Assembly (NCBI GenBank): GCA_930367205.1
Contig: OV884013.1
Coordinates: forward strand, 92,505,333-92,569,332
Direction of reading: 5' to 3'
From: Acanthosoma haemorrhoidale
Taxonomy: Eukaryota; Arthropoda; Insecta; Hemiptera; Acanthosomatidae
Length of the DNA stretch: 64,000 nt
The notes beneath the pieces were generated by a model, which was given only the letters and a program-made list of their open reading frames with translations, ran no database searches and was not told the origin of the DNA. Shown here in pieces: positions 12,774 to 25,069 of this stretch (positions within the stretch are counted from its first letter, which is position 1; each line of letters opens with the position of its first letter). The position numbers were made by a program, and so were the translations under genes.

Positions 12774-12829
12774 GTGACAGGGCACGGATTTGAATCCATG
12801 ATCTTCTGATTACATTCAGACCCTGGGGA
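12774..12829 (-). repeat. tRNA-like (SINE-like) fragment
   Basis: On the minus strand GGATTCAAATCC (12786-12797) matches a Pol III B-box / T-arm, and a potential anticodon-like hairpin precedes it. No acceptor stem or A-box is intact, so it is not a functional tRNA. It resembles the segment near 14957, suggesting a dispersed family. Confidence 0.35.
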
Positions 12830-14300
12830 TGTCCAACCTTTAAGCTTCCTTTGTCCACATAAAATACAATAGAACTAACAATATCTGATGAACAAAAATA
12901 TTATTGAAAAATATTGGGGCAGCCCATTTGAGATCTGAGATAGATAAATTAAACAACATGGTAACAAAATCCACAAATGAATTAACACCTATTTCCCTTG
13001 GTGTCCCTCTTAAGAGTTCCTCAGGCTTACGATTCTCTCTCTGTTCTAGTCTACTTCTATGAAATAGGTTCCAGTTTTATTTTTTGTGTGCTTCATTATT
13101 GAAACTAGCTACTTACGAACTACAAAAACTACTCGCATGGGCGTAAATTTTGAATAAATGTAATTATTAGAGAATGATTTTATAAATCTCTGATTGCTAA
13201 AGAACCTGTCAAATAATAAAATTAATCTCTGATGAAAATGAGTGGATCATTATGAGCATGTTAACATTTTAATTGAAGTATTAGTGATAGTATTTTTAGT
13301 GATGATCTCGGAAGGTTTCAAAGTTTATGAATTTTTGTTGGTTTGCATTCTAAGCATGTTTTAGGTTTTCGATGTCAATATTGTTAAAATTTATATAACT
13401 GAGATAAGAGAAAACAACTAATAATTGCTAATTTCTATGGCAAAAGTCAAATAAACATCGAACCTATATTTACTTATGAGTAACAAAAGCCTCTTGTGAA
13501 ATTCATTTATAATATACAGGAGATTTCGCAAGGAAAATTAGGTATGTTTTGGTTAATGCCCTACCATTTCAGCAAAAGTCAATTTACAACTCAAAACTAA
13601 TTGAAAGTGCGTATTCGGTACTTTAAATACTAACATACATACTGACAAAAATTACATTGGGATCTAAGACAATATATTTCTTAACTATGCTATTTATATT
13701 ATATTTCTTAAATATGTTATGAATTTCCTTGAGTGAAGAGAGCATGTTCGACAGAATATTAGGTCATAGATTTCTTAAAACTTGGTTTTTCAATCAAATG
13801 AAGGATCATGTGATAAATGAACAAATCTTTAAGCTGGAGGGAGTGTAATGAAGATTTCAGGTATAAGATACAATAAAATATAACCCTACCGAGAATAAAT
13901 AATGTAATTATGACTTATTTCACGGGTTCAATTTAAGCGATACAAGTTAGCTCCTCAAGAATGCTAATAGCTAATTTTGCAATCAATGTCATAAAAGACC
14001 TTACAAGAAGATGTAGCTATTCTGTTATTTAAGTGTACAGGTGCATAATTTCTCTCTTCTCATTACATGCCCAAAATATACTAATTACCTTCTTTTAGTG
14101 TGGTGGACTTTCTTGGAATCTTAGTTATGTCATAAATAGTAAAACTGCTATAGTAATATGCCTACAGTTAATTAATGAATTGAAACATAACATCTTAACA
14201 AGTAATTGAACAAAATAAAATAAAATTCACAATAGTCCTCATACGGATAAGTTTAGTAAAATTCATTATAGATCATATAATCATCATAGATTGTACTTAC

Positions 14301-14385
14301 CAGATGGAAATGAAAAAAAAGAACTGAAAATATCCTGAGGAAATAACTGAAACAACACTCATAGGGTGAAAGAGTCGGCTGTCGA
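14301..14385 (-). other. putative non-coding first exon of THOC2
   Basis: Minus-strand sequence directly before the GTAAGT donor at 14300. The upstream edge is a guess, placed at the margin of the GC-rich island. It contains an ATG on the minus strand (about 14360) whose frame would run across the junction and stop at TAA right after it, making a 22-codon upstream ORF if transcription starts far enough upstream. Confidence 0.35.
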
Positions 14386-14540
14386 GGTCTATTTTGAAAT
14401 GTCAGGTTATGTTAGTAAGCGTGGCGGGAGGCTGCAAGTGCTGTTACCGCCAGCGTCGACCCAGTGTTACCAGGGCGAGCGGCCACACAACATCTCCGTC
14501 ACGAGTCCGTGTCCTCTAACGAACCTCACAAGTTTTTTTT
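14360..14540. promoter_or_regulatory. GC-rich CpG-containing island, likely THOC2 promoter
   Basis: This short block is clearly richer in G+C and CpG than the surrounding AT-rich DNA and sits directly upstream of the inferred first exon. No TATA box is obvious. A GTGAGT donor-like site on the plus strand at about 14643 raises the possibility of transcription in both directions, but no plus-strand gene was recognised. Confidence 0.4.
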
Positions 14541-14956
14541 TTTTGGGGAATATTTCGTCGGTTTTTGATTCTTTTATTTATGAACAGTGTTCGGAGTGAT
14601 ATAGCTGCGTGTCTTGAGAACCTCAGGCATCTACAATAACCAGTGAGTACTCTAAAGCCATACTGTCACTACAATTATTAAGCTCCGATAATAATTCCAC
14701 GACTGATTTTTACTCTAATAACACAAAATGTCATCAGTATCTGCCAAACCAATGTATGCAACATTTTTTGATTGAATAATCGCGTTTCATGCGTGACATA
14801 AATTAAAGTGTAACATTCTTTAAGGCTTTATTTAATGTGTCCAATAAATCACTATTTTTTTTTATTTTGAAAATTACACCCTTAGGTATTTACTTTAAAG
14901 GCAGCTAATCTGGGCCATCCTATCGGGGGCCATCCACTTTTATTCACAGAAATAAA

Positions 14957-15015
14957 ATTCACTATCCATTGTGAGATTTGAACTCAGACCCTTCACATCA
15001 AATATTCTGACAGTT
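14957..15015 (-). repeat. tRNA-like (SINE-like) fragment, second copy
   Basis: On the minus strand GAGTTCAAATCTC (14972-14984) is B-box-like and is preceded by GGGTCTGA, as in the 12774 segment. Only the 3' half is recognisable. Confidence 0.3.
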
Positions 15016-15167
15016 CATCATAGAAACTCTCAAGAGATTGGCTCGATTTTCTTGATTTACTTAAGATTCTTGAGGACTAAAGAGGCTCTCGAAATATCCA
15101 GTAACCAACAGTGTGTGTTAAATCCCTTGTTTTTTTCATAACTATCGACCTGCTTGCAAAATTCCTA

Positions 15168-15424
15168 TCACGATTAATTCGATGAATATCTCTATACCTT
15201 GGAAGAAAAATGGCCAATGTACAAAACTTTGAAATTTGAGTGAACTGCGTGAAATCAGGGTAGGGTATACATTAATTGTTAAAAGGGCCAATGTCCTCCC
15301 TTAATTAGTTAATAGTTAATAATAATACCCTGATTTCGCTCGTGAAATTCACACAAATTTCAAAGTTTTGGACTTTGGCCCATTTTGTTCCAAGGTACAG
15401 ATTTCAAGGGCAGACTTAATCGTT
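15168..15424. mobile_element. foldback / MITE-like inverted repeat
   Basis: The left arm (about 15168-15265) and right arm (about 15330-15424) are imperfect reverse complements. The shared core includes CAAAACTTTGAAATTTG in the left arm and its complement CAAATTTCAAAGTTTTG in the right arm, and both arms end at the loop with an AATCAGGGTA-type sequence. The AT-rich centre is about 65 bp. There is no transposase. No target-site duplication could be fixed. Confidence 0.7.
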
Positions 15425-17190
15425 TTTATTGGGCGGCAAAAAGTTTATAGTATTTATCTTCCTAGTTCCAATAGGTTTTTAGGAATTTACTCAAAAGTTA
15501 TCTTAAATGTTGTCGAAAGAAGATCATGATTTGTCTCTTCTTGTCCGATTGTTTTTTGATTAAATATTGTATCCATGGATGTTTCTTCACATTTTCAGGA
15601 GATAGTGGAAGTTGAAGAAACGCTCTGACCCTAAGAATATCAAGGTCCTCTGTCGATTTTTACTAGAATTCACTATAATTTTATTTACCTGCTTTAAGCA
15701 GGTAAGTAAATTTCTATGTATCCCCCCCTTCAAGAAGAAAAATCAACAACAGATTAATACATTTTATTACTTTCACATTATTTTTTTAAAACAAAGAATT
15801 CAGTAGTAGAAAAGCCTTCAGTTATCTTTGGGTATATCAAGGATTCTCTGAATTTCCAGAATTAGCAACCCTTGTTAAATTTGTTATATGTAAATACGTT
15901 ATTTGCCGTTCTTGGTTGTTAATTCGTGCTGCATTAGCAAATAATGGGTGGGATCGACGATTTATTGAGAAATGGAGGCTTAAAGCTGAGATAGTATTGA
16001 AAAGTATGTGTTGTGATGAAGTGAGGTAACCAGAATTCTTAATTTTATAATAGGTAGCATTTTAAAAGGTTATAAGTAATTACACTTGAGTATTCAAAGA
16101 AAGGTCTCTTAGAGAAGTTAATCGTTAAAATCAAAGAGTGTTTGGACATATAGTTTAATAATTGCCTTTAACTAAAAGGAAATGATCAATGCGTGTTGAT
16201 TTAATAGTTTCTGCGGTTTTTACAAGGGGATAACTTCAGTTGGCATTGGTCGCGGTGATGAAGAAATATTCCCGTTGATCTAATAGGAATGTAGTTTCCT
16301 TTTCTTATTTATTTAGAAGCGACAATTACTATCTATTTTTTTTGTTTCATTTAATTATGGCATAAATTGTATTTATAAATATATATATACTTAAAATATA
16401 TGAGAAAAAATATTGGGAGATATTTTACTACTATACGCTTCGATTGAAGTAAAAATCCAATCATTAAGTCTTTTATAACTTTTGAACAAGTAGCTTGAAT
16501 AGCTTGAAAGTGAGAGAGAAGCCAAATTTTTTCACGTTAATTATTTTGCACTTATCTCTATTATATCATATCCAAAATATACAGCGAAGCCCAAAACGTT
16601 GCTGAATATATATTTTAAATTTCAAATCTATCAGATTATTTTTACTGCTGCTTTCTAAAATTTTGGTCGGAAGTCGATTCACTCATGCCTGTTTGCAAGT
16701 AGAACCCCACCCTTTGATATTGAGCAAACAGAGATTATAGTCTCACTCTTTAGTGAAAGAATTCCATTTCGTATTAGTCAATACCAGGCTGTGGAAAAAT
16801 ACTTTTTGTAATGTCGAGGAATGTAAATTGCGGACATACATATTCATTAACCTTGGTGACCTGAACTTGGTTTGATTAACTCATTTTATTTATATTTTAG
16901 AATTTTTTTTTAATTTTGATGTTTCCATTTTCCAAATGCTAAAGTGTTTTTTCATATATTTCTGTCCACGCCATACATTGATTTAATTTGTTTAATTTAT
17001 CCTACGTGATTCTCCCTTTCTTCGGGTTTTAACTGCAATAGTATCTTTCCTACTTTCGTCCCATATCTTTTAAATTTTTTTGTCTCAAGGATATTATTTT
17101 ATGTATAAATGGGTGTACCCATCCTTATTCTGACATATGGTGCCCTTATACAACCAATAACAATAATTATTGTTAGTTGAAGAAAACATG
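15425..17190. other. non-coding DNA
   Basis: AT-rich, no recognised gene or repeat apart from short AT tracts (for example 16375-16400). Confidence 0.55.
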
Positions 17191-17191
17191 A

Positions 17192-17268
17192 ACTGGGAGG
17201 GTCGTGTCTCGAACCCGGACCCTCCCTATTATCCTGGCGGGTGCTCTGCCAATTGAGCTGGTCAGCCT
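17192..17268 (-). repeat. tRNA-derived SINE-like element or tRNA pseudogene
   Basis: On the minus strand AGCTCAATTGGCAGAGC gives a good Pol III A-box / D-arm, and GGGTTCGAGAC a good B-box. The anticodon stem (CCCGC against ATAGG) and the acceptor stem do not pair, while GGGAGGGTC and GACCCTCCC form a 9-bp hairpin around the B-box. This fits a tRNA-derived repeat head better than a working tRNA. Confidence 0.55.
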
Positions 17269-17279
17269 AAAGATTATAA

Positions 17280-18880
17280 TAATAATGCAATAATTATTAA
17301 TAATAGCGGGATCGACACCACAACAACCAATCAATCAACGTATATATATATGTATTTATTTGGACCAATTAGTATTTCGCACGAATTTTGAACAAGGAAT
17401 ATTTCTTGTTATTAAATTAATAGTCTTGATACATCCTTGATGTGCGTCTCTCTTGATAAACTACCCTACATAGAAGGTGACTGCCTGCCCCAGAAAATAA
17501 TTTCAGACGATCACATTACCTTCTTCGTAAGGTATTACTTTCGTTTGTTGTGATATGTGCAATCCCAAATCTTTTTACCACAACAGTAATTGGCTATGTC
17601 CTTATGAAATCAAATATTGAGACAGACTAAACTACAAATATATGTTTCTTTGACCAGAAGTAGTTTTTTACTATTATGCTCAAAGTTGACCCCTAGGACG
17701 TTTGACCCCCCAACTCTCGTTGCGCGATCGAAGTGGGGAACATGTTGGTTTCTCGAAAAGCAGAAGTAATAAGAGCTTTTGGTTTTATGTACGCACAGAG
17801 GTAACGATAAAAAGTGCTATGTTTTTTCCTTAAAAGTTTCGGCAGCATGTTTATACCTGACACATGTGGTCTACGTAGCTAGTTTGTTAGACGTCTGCCT
17901 GAAGTAGATAAATTCCGGAGTGTTCTTAGGTAATTAATAATCTGGTTGGGTTTTGTGTCAACTCTTCACCTCCCGCTCACTCGAGCGGTACAGAGTTGCC
18001 GGTGGGGGTCTTTTTGTTTACCAATGTTTACCTTTTCGTCCACGAGTGCGAAGCACAATCAAGTCGTGGATATTCGAGGGACATAAACGTCCCCCACTTC
18101 TACTCATCATCCGCCTAACCATAATTATTTAGTGATACAAAAAGTAATATGTTGTTTTGGACACTAAACATTGTTGCTCTAAAGTAATGTATTTTGTATA
18201 TTGTATTTTCGTATCACAAAGATAAAAAATTAAAACAAGAAATATAACCTTTCATCAGTTTTTTATAAGCAAACTAAAGGTCCCGTAGCTATAAAAAGTG
18301 TAAGGAGGACTCTCACACCACCGTCCCAAAATTACCAACACCTCACCCGAGGTTTTCCACACTCCTCATCCTCTACACACATCCTTAAAATGGGACTCCC
18401 CCCCAGTGAAAGGCTCCTCTCAATCCAAATAAATTTCTCCTTTTTATTTTTCCCTTATCCTATTTTTCCAAGTTTGAGAGCTAAGGGGGGAAAAAAGTGT
18501 AAGTTTAAGTTTTTTTTTTTATATCTCATTCGATAAAATTACTCAATTAAAACTGCGTGGTTGAAAATCAAAATAAATAAAACAAAACAAAAGTAACTTT
18601 TTTTTTTCTTCGGACCGTATAGATAATATATGAAGGACTTAGTTAACTTGAAAGGTGTCCGAAAGAGAAAATAATTTAATCTTTTACTGCACTAATTTAT
18701 TTTAGGGCAGTATTGTGAAAACTGCCATGTTTATTGATACCATAGGTATAAATCAATACTACTTGAGTACCTCGACCTTTGTTACAAAAAGAAGACGACG
18801 TAACAAAAAAAGTAGCTGGGATAATTTATAATTTTAGTAAAATACCGCCGCGACTGGTGTGAAATGCAATAAAAGGGATG
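17280..18880. other. non-coding DNA with a GC-richer patch
   Basis: Mostly AT-rich. A patch at about 17940-18110 has raised GC and CpG and could be a promoter remnant, but no TATA box or adjoining exon was recognised. Confidence 0.45.
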
Positions 18881-19054
18881 GCCGATGCAAGTATTTTCCG
18901 TAGGCAACAAACACAATACCTGCCTTCCAGGAAGCCCCCTAGAGAGAAGGGGGTTGAGCGGGTTAACTTTGAAGGCTATGGCCTTTTTCTATTTTGCCAC
19001 TTCCACGAAGCCACAACAGAATAGAACCAATTTGCCAATCATTTCTTTTTTCAG

Positions 19055-19266
19055 TTTCCTTCAATTGTGCCTTGGAAATGATATCCTAACGGACATTTTA
19101 AGTTACAATCAATGCGTGAGTGAAGAGCGAAACACAAAGAAGACTGTTGAGTACTTAAGAGTAATTTTTGATGAAGGACCTTTACACCTTACACGAAGAA
19201 AAAGGCAAGGCTGCCATCCAGTTCCTGTTTCCATTCATTCCTTTGCAAAACATCTCAACTGTCTAT
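19055..19266 (+). other. possible terminal exon of an unknown gene
   Basis: A TTTCTTTTTTCAG acceptor ends at 19054. It is followed by an open frame of 70 codons to TAA (19264-19266), and AATAAA lies about 15 bases later. The frame contains the dibasic/furin-like site RRKR followed by a 20-residue C-terminal peptide with two cysteines, a layout seen in peptide-hormone precursors. No family is recognised and no upstream exon with a signal peptide was identified. This is weak evidence. Confidence 0.2.
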
Positions 19267-19999
19267 AAAACATAAATCAATAAAAGTGTAAGTACCTTAC
19301 AGCAATTTTCTAAAAGTACATTATGTACCAACTAGGAAGAAGACTCTCAAAACCATTCATTTCATTTTTAAGGACCTCTTATAAATAGTTTTTAAGTTGT
19401 AGGTTTTTATTGTTTCTGTTTTCCTACATGTTAATAAGTGGATATTTACATTTTAGTTTTATGTATTAATTTATAGTTATAATTAATAACTGGGCGTTAC
19501 GGTGCCTGGCAACTACATATATTGAGCGCATGTAACATAAAACCAAAAAAAAATTCCATTATCAAAAAAAGGACTTAAAATGAAACTCCAAACCTGGTTA
19601 TCTTCCAATTGAGCAATCCTTTATTCAACTAATAGCGGTGCCTCTTTGAAATTCGTCACCTCAACATTTTAGACAGGGGGTTTCAGTAACAACTAAATTA
19701 TCTAACATGGAGATTTATTTATTGCTCCCAAGTTCTTCTAGGAAAAATAGTGAAGATGAATTAAATAACATTGATTACAAAAATAATATAGACTATTTTT
19801 ACTTGTGCATTGATCTTGAATCCCAAGAAAACTTTGTCTACCTTAAGCGATATTGAGCTGAGAGAAGCTGACAGATTAGGTTGTGCAAGAGGTACTGAAG
19901 AGCCTTTAAAGACTTTGAGAAAAACAAACAGAAAAAAAAAGAGCAACGACGCCTTAATGCAAATTGTAGAGTTCTCGGAAGATAATGAGAACCCTGGGG

Positions 20000-20620
20000 G
20001 ATAAATAATTCAAGGGCTTGGTGGTTCTAGAGAGGGCATGGACCAGTAGAGGGGGAGAAATGGCCGGGACAAAAGGAAGACGAAGGAAGAAAAAAGGAAA
20101 GCGCGATAAGATCTGATGAGGTGTCCTCCTCGTCGGCTTGACAAGTGGTGCGGACCCAACGGTGAAGAGTCAACCACCGCAGAGGATAGACACAGTCAAA
20201 GGCAATTAGCAAATCGAAACGACACAGTTACGGTGAAACATACGAGTTCTTAGCAGGCATACAGGGCACGTTCATCGGCGACTCAGGAATCTCAAGGCGC
20301 CACTCAAGAAAGTGCTCTTTCGAAAGGTGACCATTACTGAATACATAATCTTGGAGAATGCGCTGCTGGTAAGTTTGCGACTGAAATAAATAAGCTCTTA
20401 GAATGAAATTTGTCTATTTACAGATCACATATTGCATAGCAGTTCTATTCTTTATTGTATTCTTTAGTTATTTTTATTCATATGTATATATCTTTTGTAT
20501 AACACTTGGATACGTCTTTGGCGGATGTAACAGTGTACAGAATGTAGGATGGTCTCATTAACATACAACTGTAACCATGTGTAATTTTATAATAAAATGC
20601 TATTGTTTTAAATACACAGT
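20000..20620 (+). other. GC-richer block with a possible 55-bp intron and polyA signal
   Basis: The DNA is GC-richer at 20030-20370. A CTG|GTAAGT donor at about 20369 and a TATTTACAG acceptor ending at about 20423 would define a 55-bp intron, a typical small arthropod intron size. AATAAA follows near 20592. Translations of the flanking sequence contain stops in all frames and match nothing known, so a transcript may be non-coding or a decayed element. Confidence 0.2.
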
Positions 20621-21153
20621 GACGATAACAGCGGATGTTTATTTGTGGGTCATGATGTCGTTGGTTTTTTTCTACCGAACCCGGGAACCTGTTTAGTTGT
20701 TTATTTTGGACGATTTGATGCTTTTTTTCTTCTTTTTTTTATCAAGTTTTATTTAGAGAAAATTACAATTCTTTTACTAAAACTGCCTTACCTAAAAGGG
20801 CAATAAATAATTTTGATAATTGATGATAAAATAAACATTCGGACAATATATACATATAATCATAGTCCAGGTATCCCCCCTATTCACCCGCAACATTGTC
20901 ACCTTCCCTGCTATCGAGAAGCAGGTAAGGATTGGGGAGATCTCCCAAGCTACAAGAGGAGAGAAAACTACCCAGTGACATAACTCCCAACGACTAAATA
21001 AATAAAAAAAATGATCATTACTTCCGCTTCAATCTCCAATTAGGTTGTAGGGATAGGGCATAATTCTTAAAATTGAATCCTTTTAACCTAAGTTTACAGG
21101 CAGTGTCTCACACTTTACAACCGTAAAGTCCAAGGGTTTACGGATAGTTTGAA

Positions 21154-24100
21154 AGATCATTACTACTTTCTATCCTACATTACCACCATTACTACTTTCT
21201 ATCCTATATTACCACAATTACTTCTTTCTATCCTACATTACCACCATTACTACTTTCTATCCTACATTACCGCCATTACTACTTTCTATCCTACATTACC
21301 ATCATTACTACTTTCTATCCTACATTACCGCAATTACTACTTTCTATCCTACATTACCATCATTACTACTTTCTATCCTACATTACCACCATTACTACTT
21401 TCTATCCTACATTACCGCCATTACTACTTTCTATCCTACATTACCGCCATTACTACTTTCTATCCTACATTACCATCATTACTACTTTCTATCCTACATT
21501 ACCGCCATTACTACTTTCTATCCTACATTACCATCATTACTACTTTCTATCCTACATTACCACCATTACTACTTTCTATCCTATATTACCACCATTACTA
21601 CTTTCTATCCTACATTACCGCCATTACTACTTTCTATCCTCCATTACCACCATTACTACTTTCTATCCTACATTACCACCATTACTACTTTCTATCCTAC
21701 ATTACCGCCATTACTACTTTCTATCCTACATTACCGCCATTACTACTTTCTATCCTACATTACCATCATTACTACTTTCTATCCTACATTACCGCCATTA
21801 CTACTTTCTATCCTACATTACCATCATTACTACTTTCTATCCTACATTACCACCATTACTACTTTCTATCCTATATTACCACCATTACTACTTTCTATCC
21901 TCCATTACCACCATTACTACTTTCTATCCTACATTACCACCATTACTACTTTCTATCCTACATTACCACCATTACTACTTTCTATCCTACATTACCACCA
22001 TTACTACTTTCTATCCTACATTACCACCATTACTACTTTCTATCCTACATTACCGCCATTACTACTTTCTATCCTACATTACCGTCATTACTACTTTCTA
22101 TCCTACATTACCGTCATTACTACTTTCTATCCTACATTACCACCATTACTACTTTCTATCCTACATTACCGCCATTACTACTTTCTATCCTACATTACCT
22201 TCATTACTACTTTCTATCCTACATTACCGCCATTACTACTTTCTATCCTACATTACCGCCATTACTACTTTCTATCCTACATTACCGCCATTACTACTTT
22301 CTATCCTACATTACCGCCATTACTACTTTCTATCCTACATTACCATCATTACTACTTTCTATCCTACATTACCACCATTACTACTTTCTATCCTATATTA
22401 CCACAATTACTTCTTTCTATCCTACATTACCGCCATTACTACTTTCTATCCTACATTACCACCATTACTACTTTCTATCCTACATTACCACCATTACTAC
22501 TTTCTATCCTACATTACCACCATTACTACTTTCTATCCTACATTACCGCCATTACTACTTTCTATCCTACATTACCGCAATTACTACTTTCTATCCTACA
22601 TTACCGCCATTACTACTTTCTATCCTACATTACCATCATTACTACTTTCTATCCTACATTACCATCATTACTACTTTCTATCCTACATTACCATCATTAC
22701 TACTTTCTATCCTACATTACCGCCATTACTACTTTCTATCCTACATTACCATCATTACTACTTTCTATCCTACATTACCACCATTACTACTTTCTATCCT
22801 ATATTACCGCCATTACTACTTTCTATCCTACATTACCATCATTACTACTTTCTATCCTACATTACCGCCATTACTACTTTCTATCCTACATTACCATCAT
22901 TACTACTTTCTATCCTACATTACCGCCATTACTACTTTCTATCCTACATTACCATCATTACTACTTTCTATCCTACATTACCACCATTACTACTTTCTAT
23001 CCTATATTACCACCATTACTACTTTCTATCCTACATTACCGCCATTACTACTTTCTATCCTCCATTACCACCATTACTACTTTCTATCCTACATTACCAC
23101 CATTACTACTTTCTATCCTACATTACCGCCATTACTACTTTCTATCCTACATTACCGCAATTACTACTTTCTATCCTACATTACCGCCATTACTACTTTC
23201 TATCCTACATTACCATCATTACTACTTTCTATCCTACATTACCATCATTACTACTTTCTATCCTACATTACCATCATTACTACTTTCTATCCTACATTAC
23301 CGCCATTACTACTTTCTATCCTACATTACCATCATTACTACTTTCTATCCTACATTACCACCATTACTACTTTCTATCCTATATTACCGCCATTACTACT
23401 TTCTATCCTACATTACCATCATTACTACTTTCTATCCTACATTACCGCCATTACTACTTTCTATCCTACATTACCATCATTACTACTTTCTATCCTACAT
23501 TACCGCCATTACTACTTTCTATCCTACATTACCACCATTACTACTTTCTATCCTACATTACCACCATTACTACTTTCTATCCTACATTACCACCATTACT
23601 ACTTTCTATCCTACATTACCGCCATTACTACTTTCTATCCTCCATTACCACCATTACTACTTTCTATCCTACATTACCACCATTACTACTTTCTATCCTA
23701 CATTACCGCCATTACTACTTTCTATCCTACATTACCGCCATTACTACTTTCTATCCTACATTACCATCATTACTACTTTCTATCCTACATTACCGCCATT
23801 ACTACTTTCTATCCTACATTACCATCATTACTACTTTCTATCCTACATTACCACCATTACTACTTTCTATCCTACATTACCGCCATTACTACTTTCTATC
23901 CTACATTACCATCATTACTACTTTCTATCCTACATTACCATCATTACTACTTTCTATCCTACATTACCATCATTACTACTTTCTATCCTATATTACCACC
24001 ATTACTACTTTCTATCCTATATTACCACCATTACTACTTTCTATCCTACATTACCACCATTACTACTTTCTATCCTACATTACCGCCATTACTACTTTCT

Positions 24101-25066
24101 ATCCTACATTACCGTCATTACTACTTTCTATCCTACATTACCGTCATTACTACTTTCTATCCTACATTACCACCATTACTACTTTCTATCCTACATTACC
24201 GCCATTACTACTTTCTATCCTACATTACCGCCATTACTACTTTCTATCCTACATTACCGCCATTACTACTTTCTATCCTACATTACCGCCATTACTACTT
24301 TCTATCCTACATTACCGCCATTACTACTTTCTATCCTACATTACCGCCATTACTACTTTCTATCCTACATTACCATCATTACTACTTTCTATCCTACATT
24401 ACCGCCATTACTACTTTCTATCCTACATTACCACCATTACTACTTTCTATCCTACATTACCACCATTACTACTTTCTATCCTACATTACCACCATTACTA
24501 CTTTCTATCCTACATTACCGCCATTACTACTTTCTATCCTACATTACCATCATTACTACTTTCTATCCTACATTACCATCATTACTACTTTCTATCCTAC
24601 ATTACCATCATTACTACTTTCTATCCTATATTACCACCATTACTACTTTCTATCCTATATTACCACCATTACTACTTTCTATCCTACATTACCACCATTA
24701 CTACTTTCTATCCTACATTACCGCCATTACTACTTTCTATCCTACATTACCATCATTACTACTTTCTATCCTACATTACCACCATTACTACTTTCTATCC
24801 TACATTACCGCCATTACTACTTTCTATCCTACATTACCATCATTACTACTTTCTATCCTACATTACCACCATTACTACTTTCTATCCTATATTACCACAA
24901 TTACTTCTTTCTATCCTACATTACCACCATTACTACTTTCTATCCTACATTACCACCATTACTACTTTCTATCCTACATTACCATCATTACTACTTTCTA
25001 TCCTACATTACCATCATTACTACTTTCTATCCTAAATTACCATCATTACCACTTTGTGTCCTAAAT
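21154..25066. repeat. 29-bp minisatellite array, about 135 copies
   Basis: The unit is 29 bp with the core CTACTTTCTATCCTACATTA followed by CC-R-Y-C. Most variation falls at the R and Y positions (ACC, GCC, ATC, GTC), with rarer changes TATATT or TCCATT in the core. There is higher-order order: the block starting at 22571 recurs at 23151, an offset of exactly 20 units, with 13 consecutive unit types identical. A block at 23991 recurs at 24629 (22 units), and the paired GTC units at 22081 recur at 24111 (70 units). Because 29 is not a multiple of three and the unit lacks stops on this strand, the whole array reads as one long frame with a 29-residue period. It should not be annotated as a gene. 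Confidence 0.98.
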
Positions 25067-25069
25067 TCG

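Larger units (their letters stand above)
10886..14300 (-). other. putative 5' UTR intron of THOC2 (3,415 bp)
   Basis: It is bounded by a consensus donor (CTG|GTAAGTAC on the minus strand at 14300) and the acceptor at 10886. The interior is AT-rich and holds no recognisable coding sequence. It contains an 86-bp tandem duplication and a tRNA-like segment. The pairing of these two sites is inference from splice consensus alone; another donor is possible. Confidence 0.45.

Noticed and set aside
17192..17268. Functional tRNA gene
   Set aside because: The A-box and B-box are good, but the anticodon and acceptor stems do not pair, so a tRNA-derived repeat or pseudogene fits better.
20369..20423. 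A 55-bp intron within a protein-coding gene
   Set aside because: The splice sites look good, but the flanking exonic sequence contains stops in all frames, so a coding gene cannot be supported.
21154..25066. CRISPR array
   Set aside because: The repeats are directly contiguous with no unique spacers, and the context is eukaryotic.
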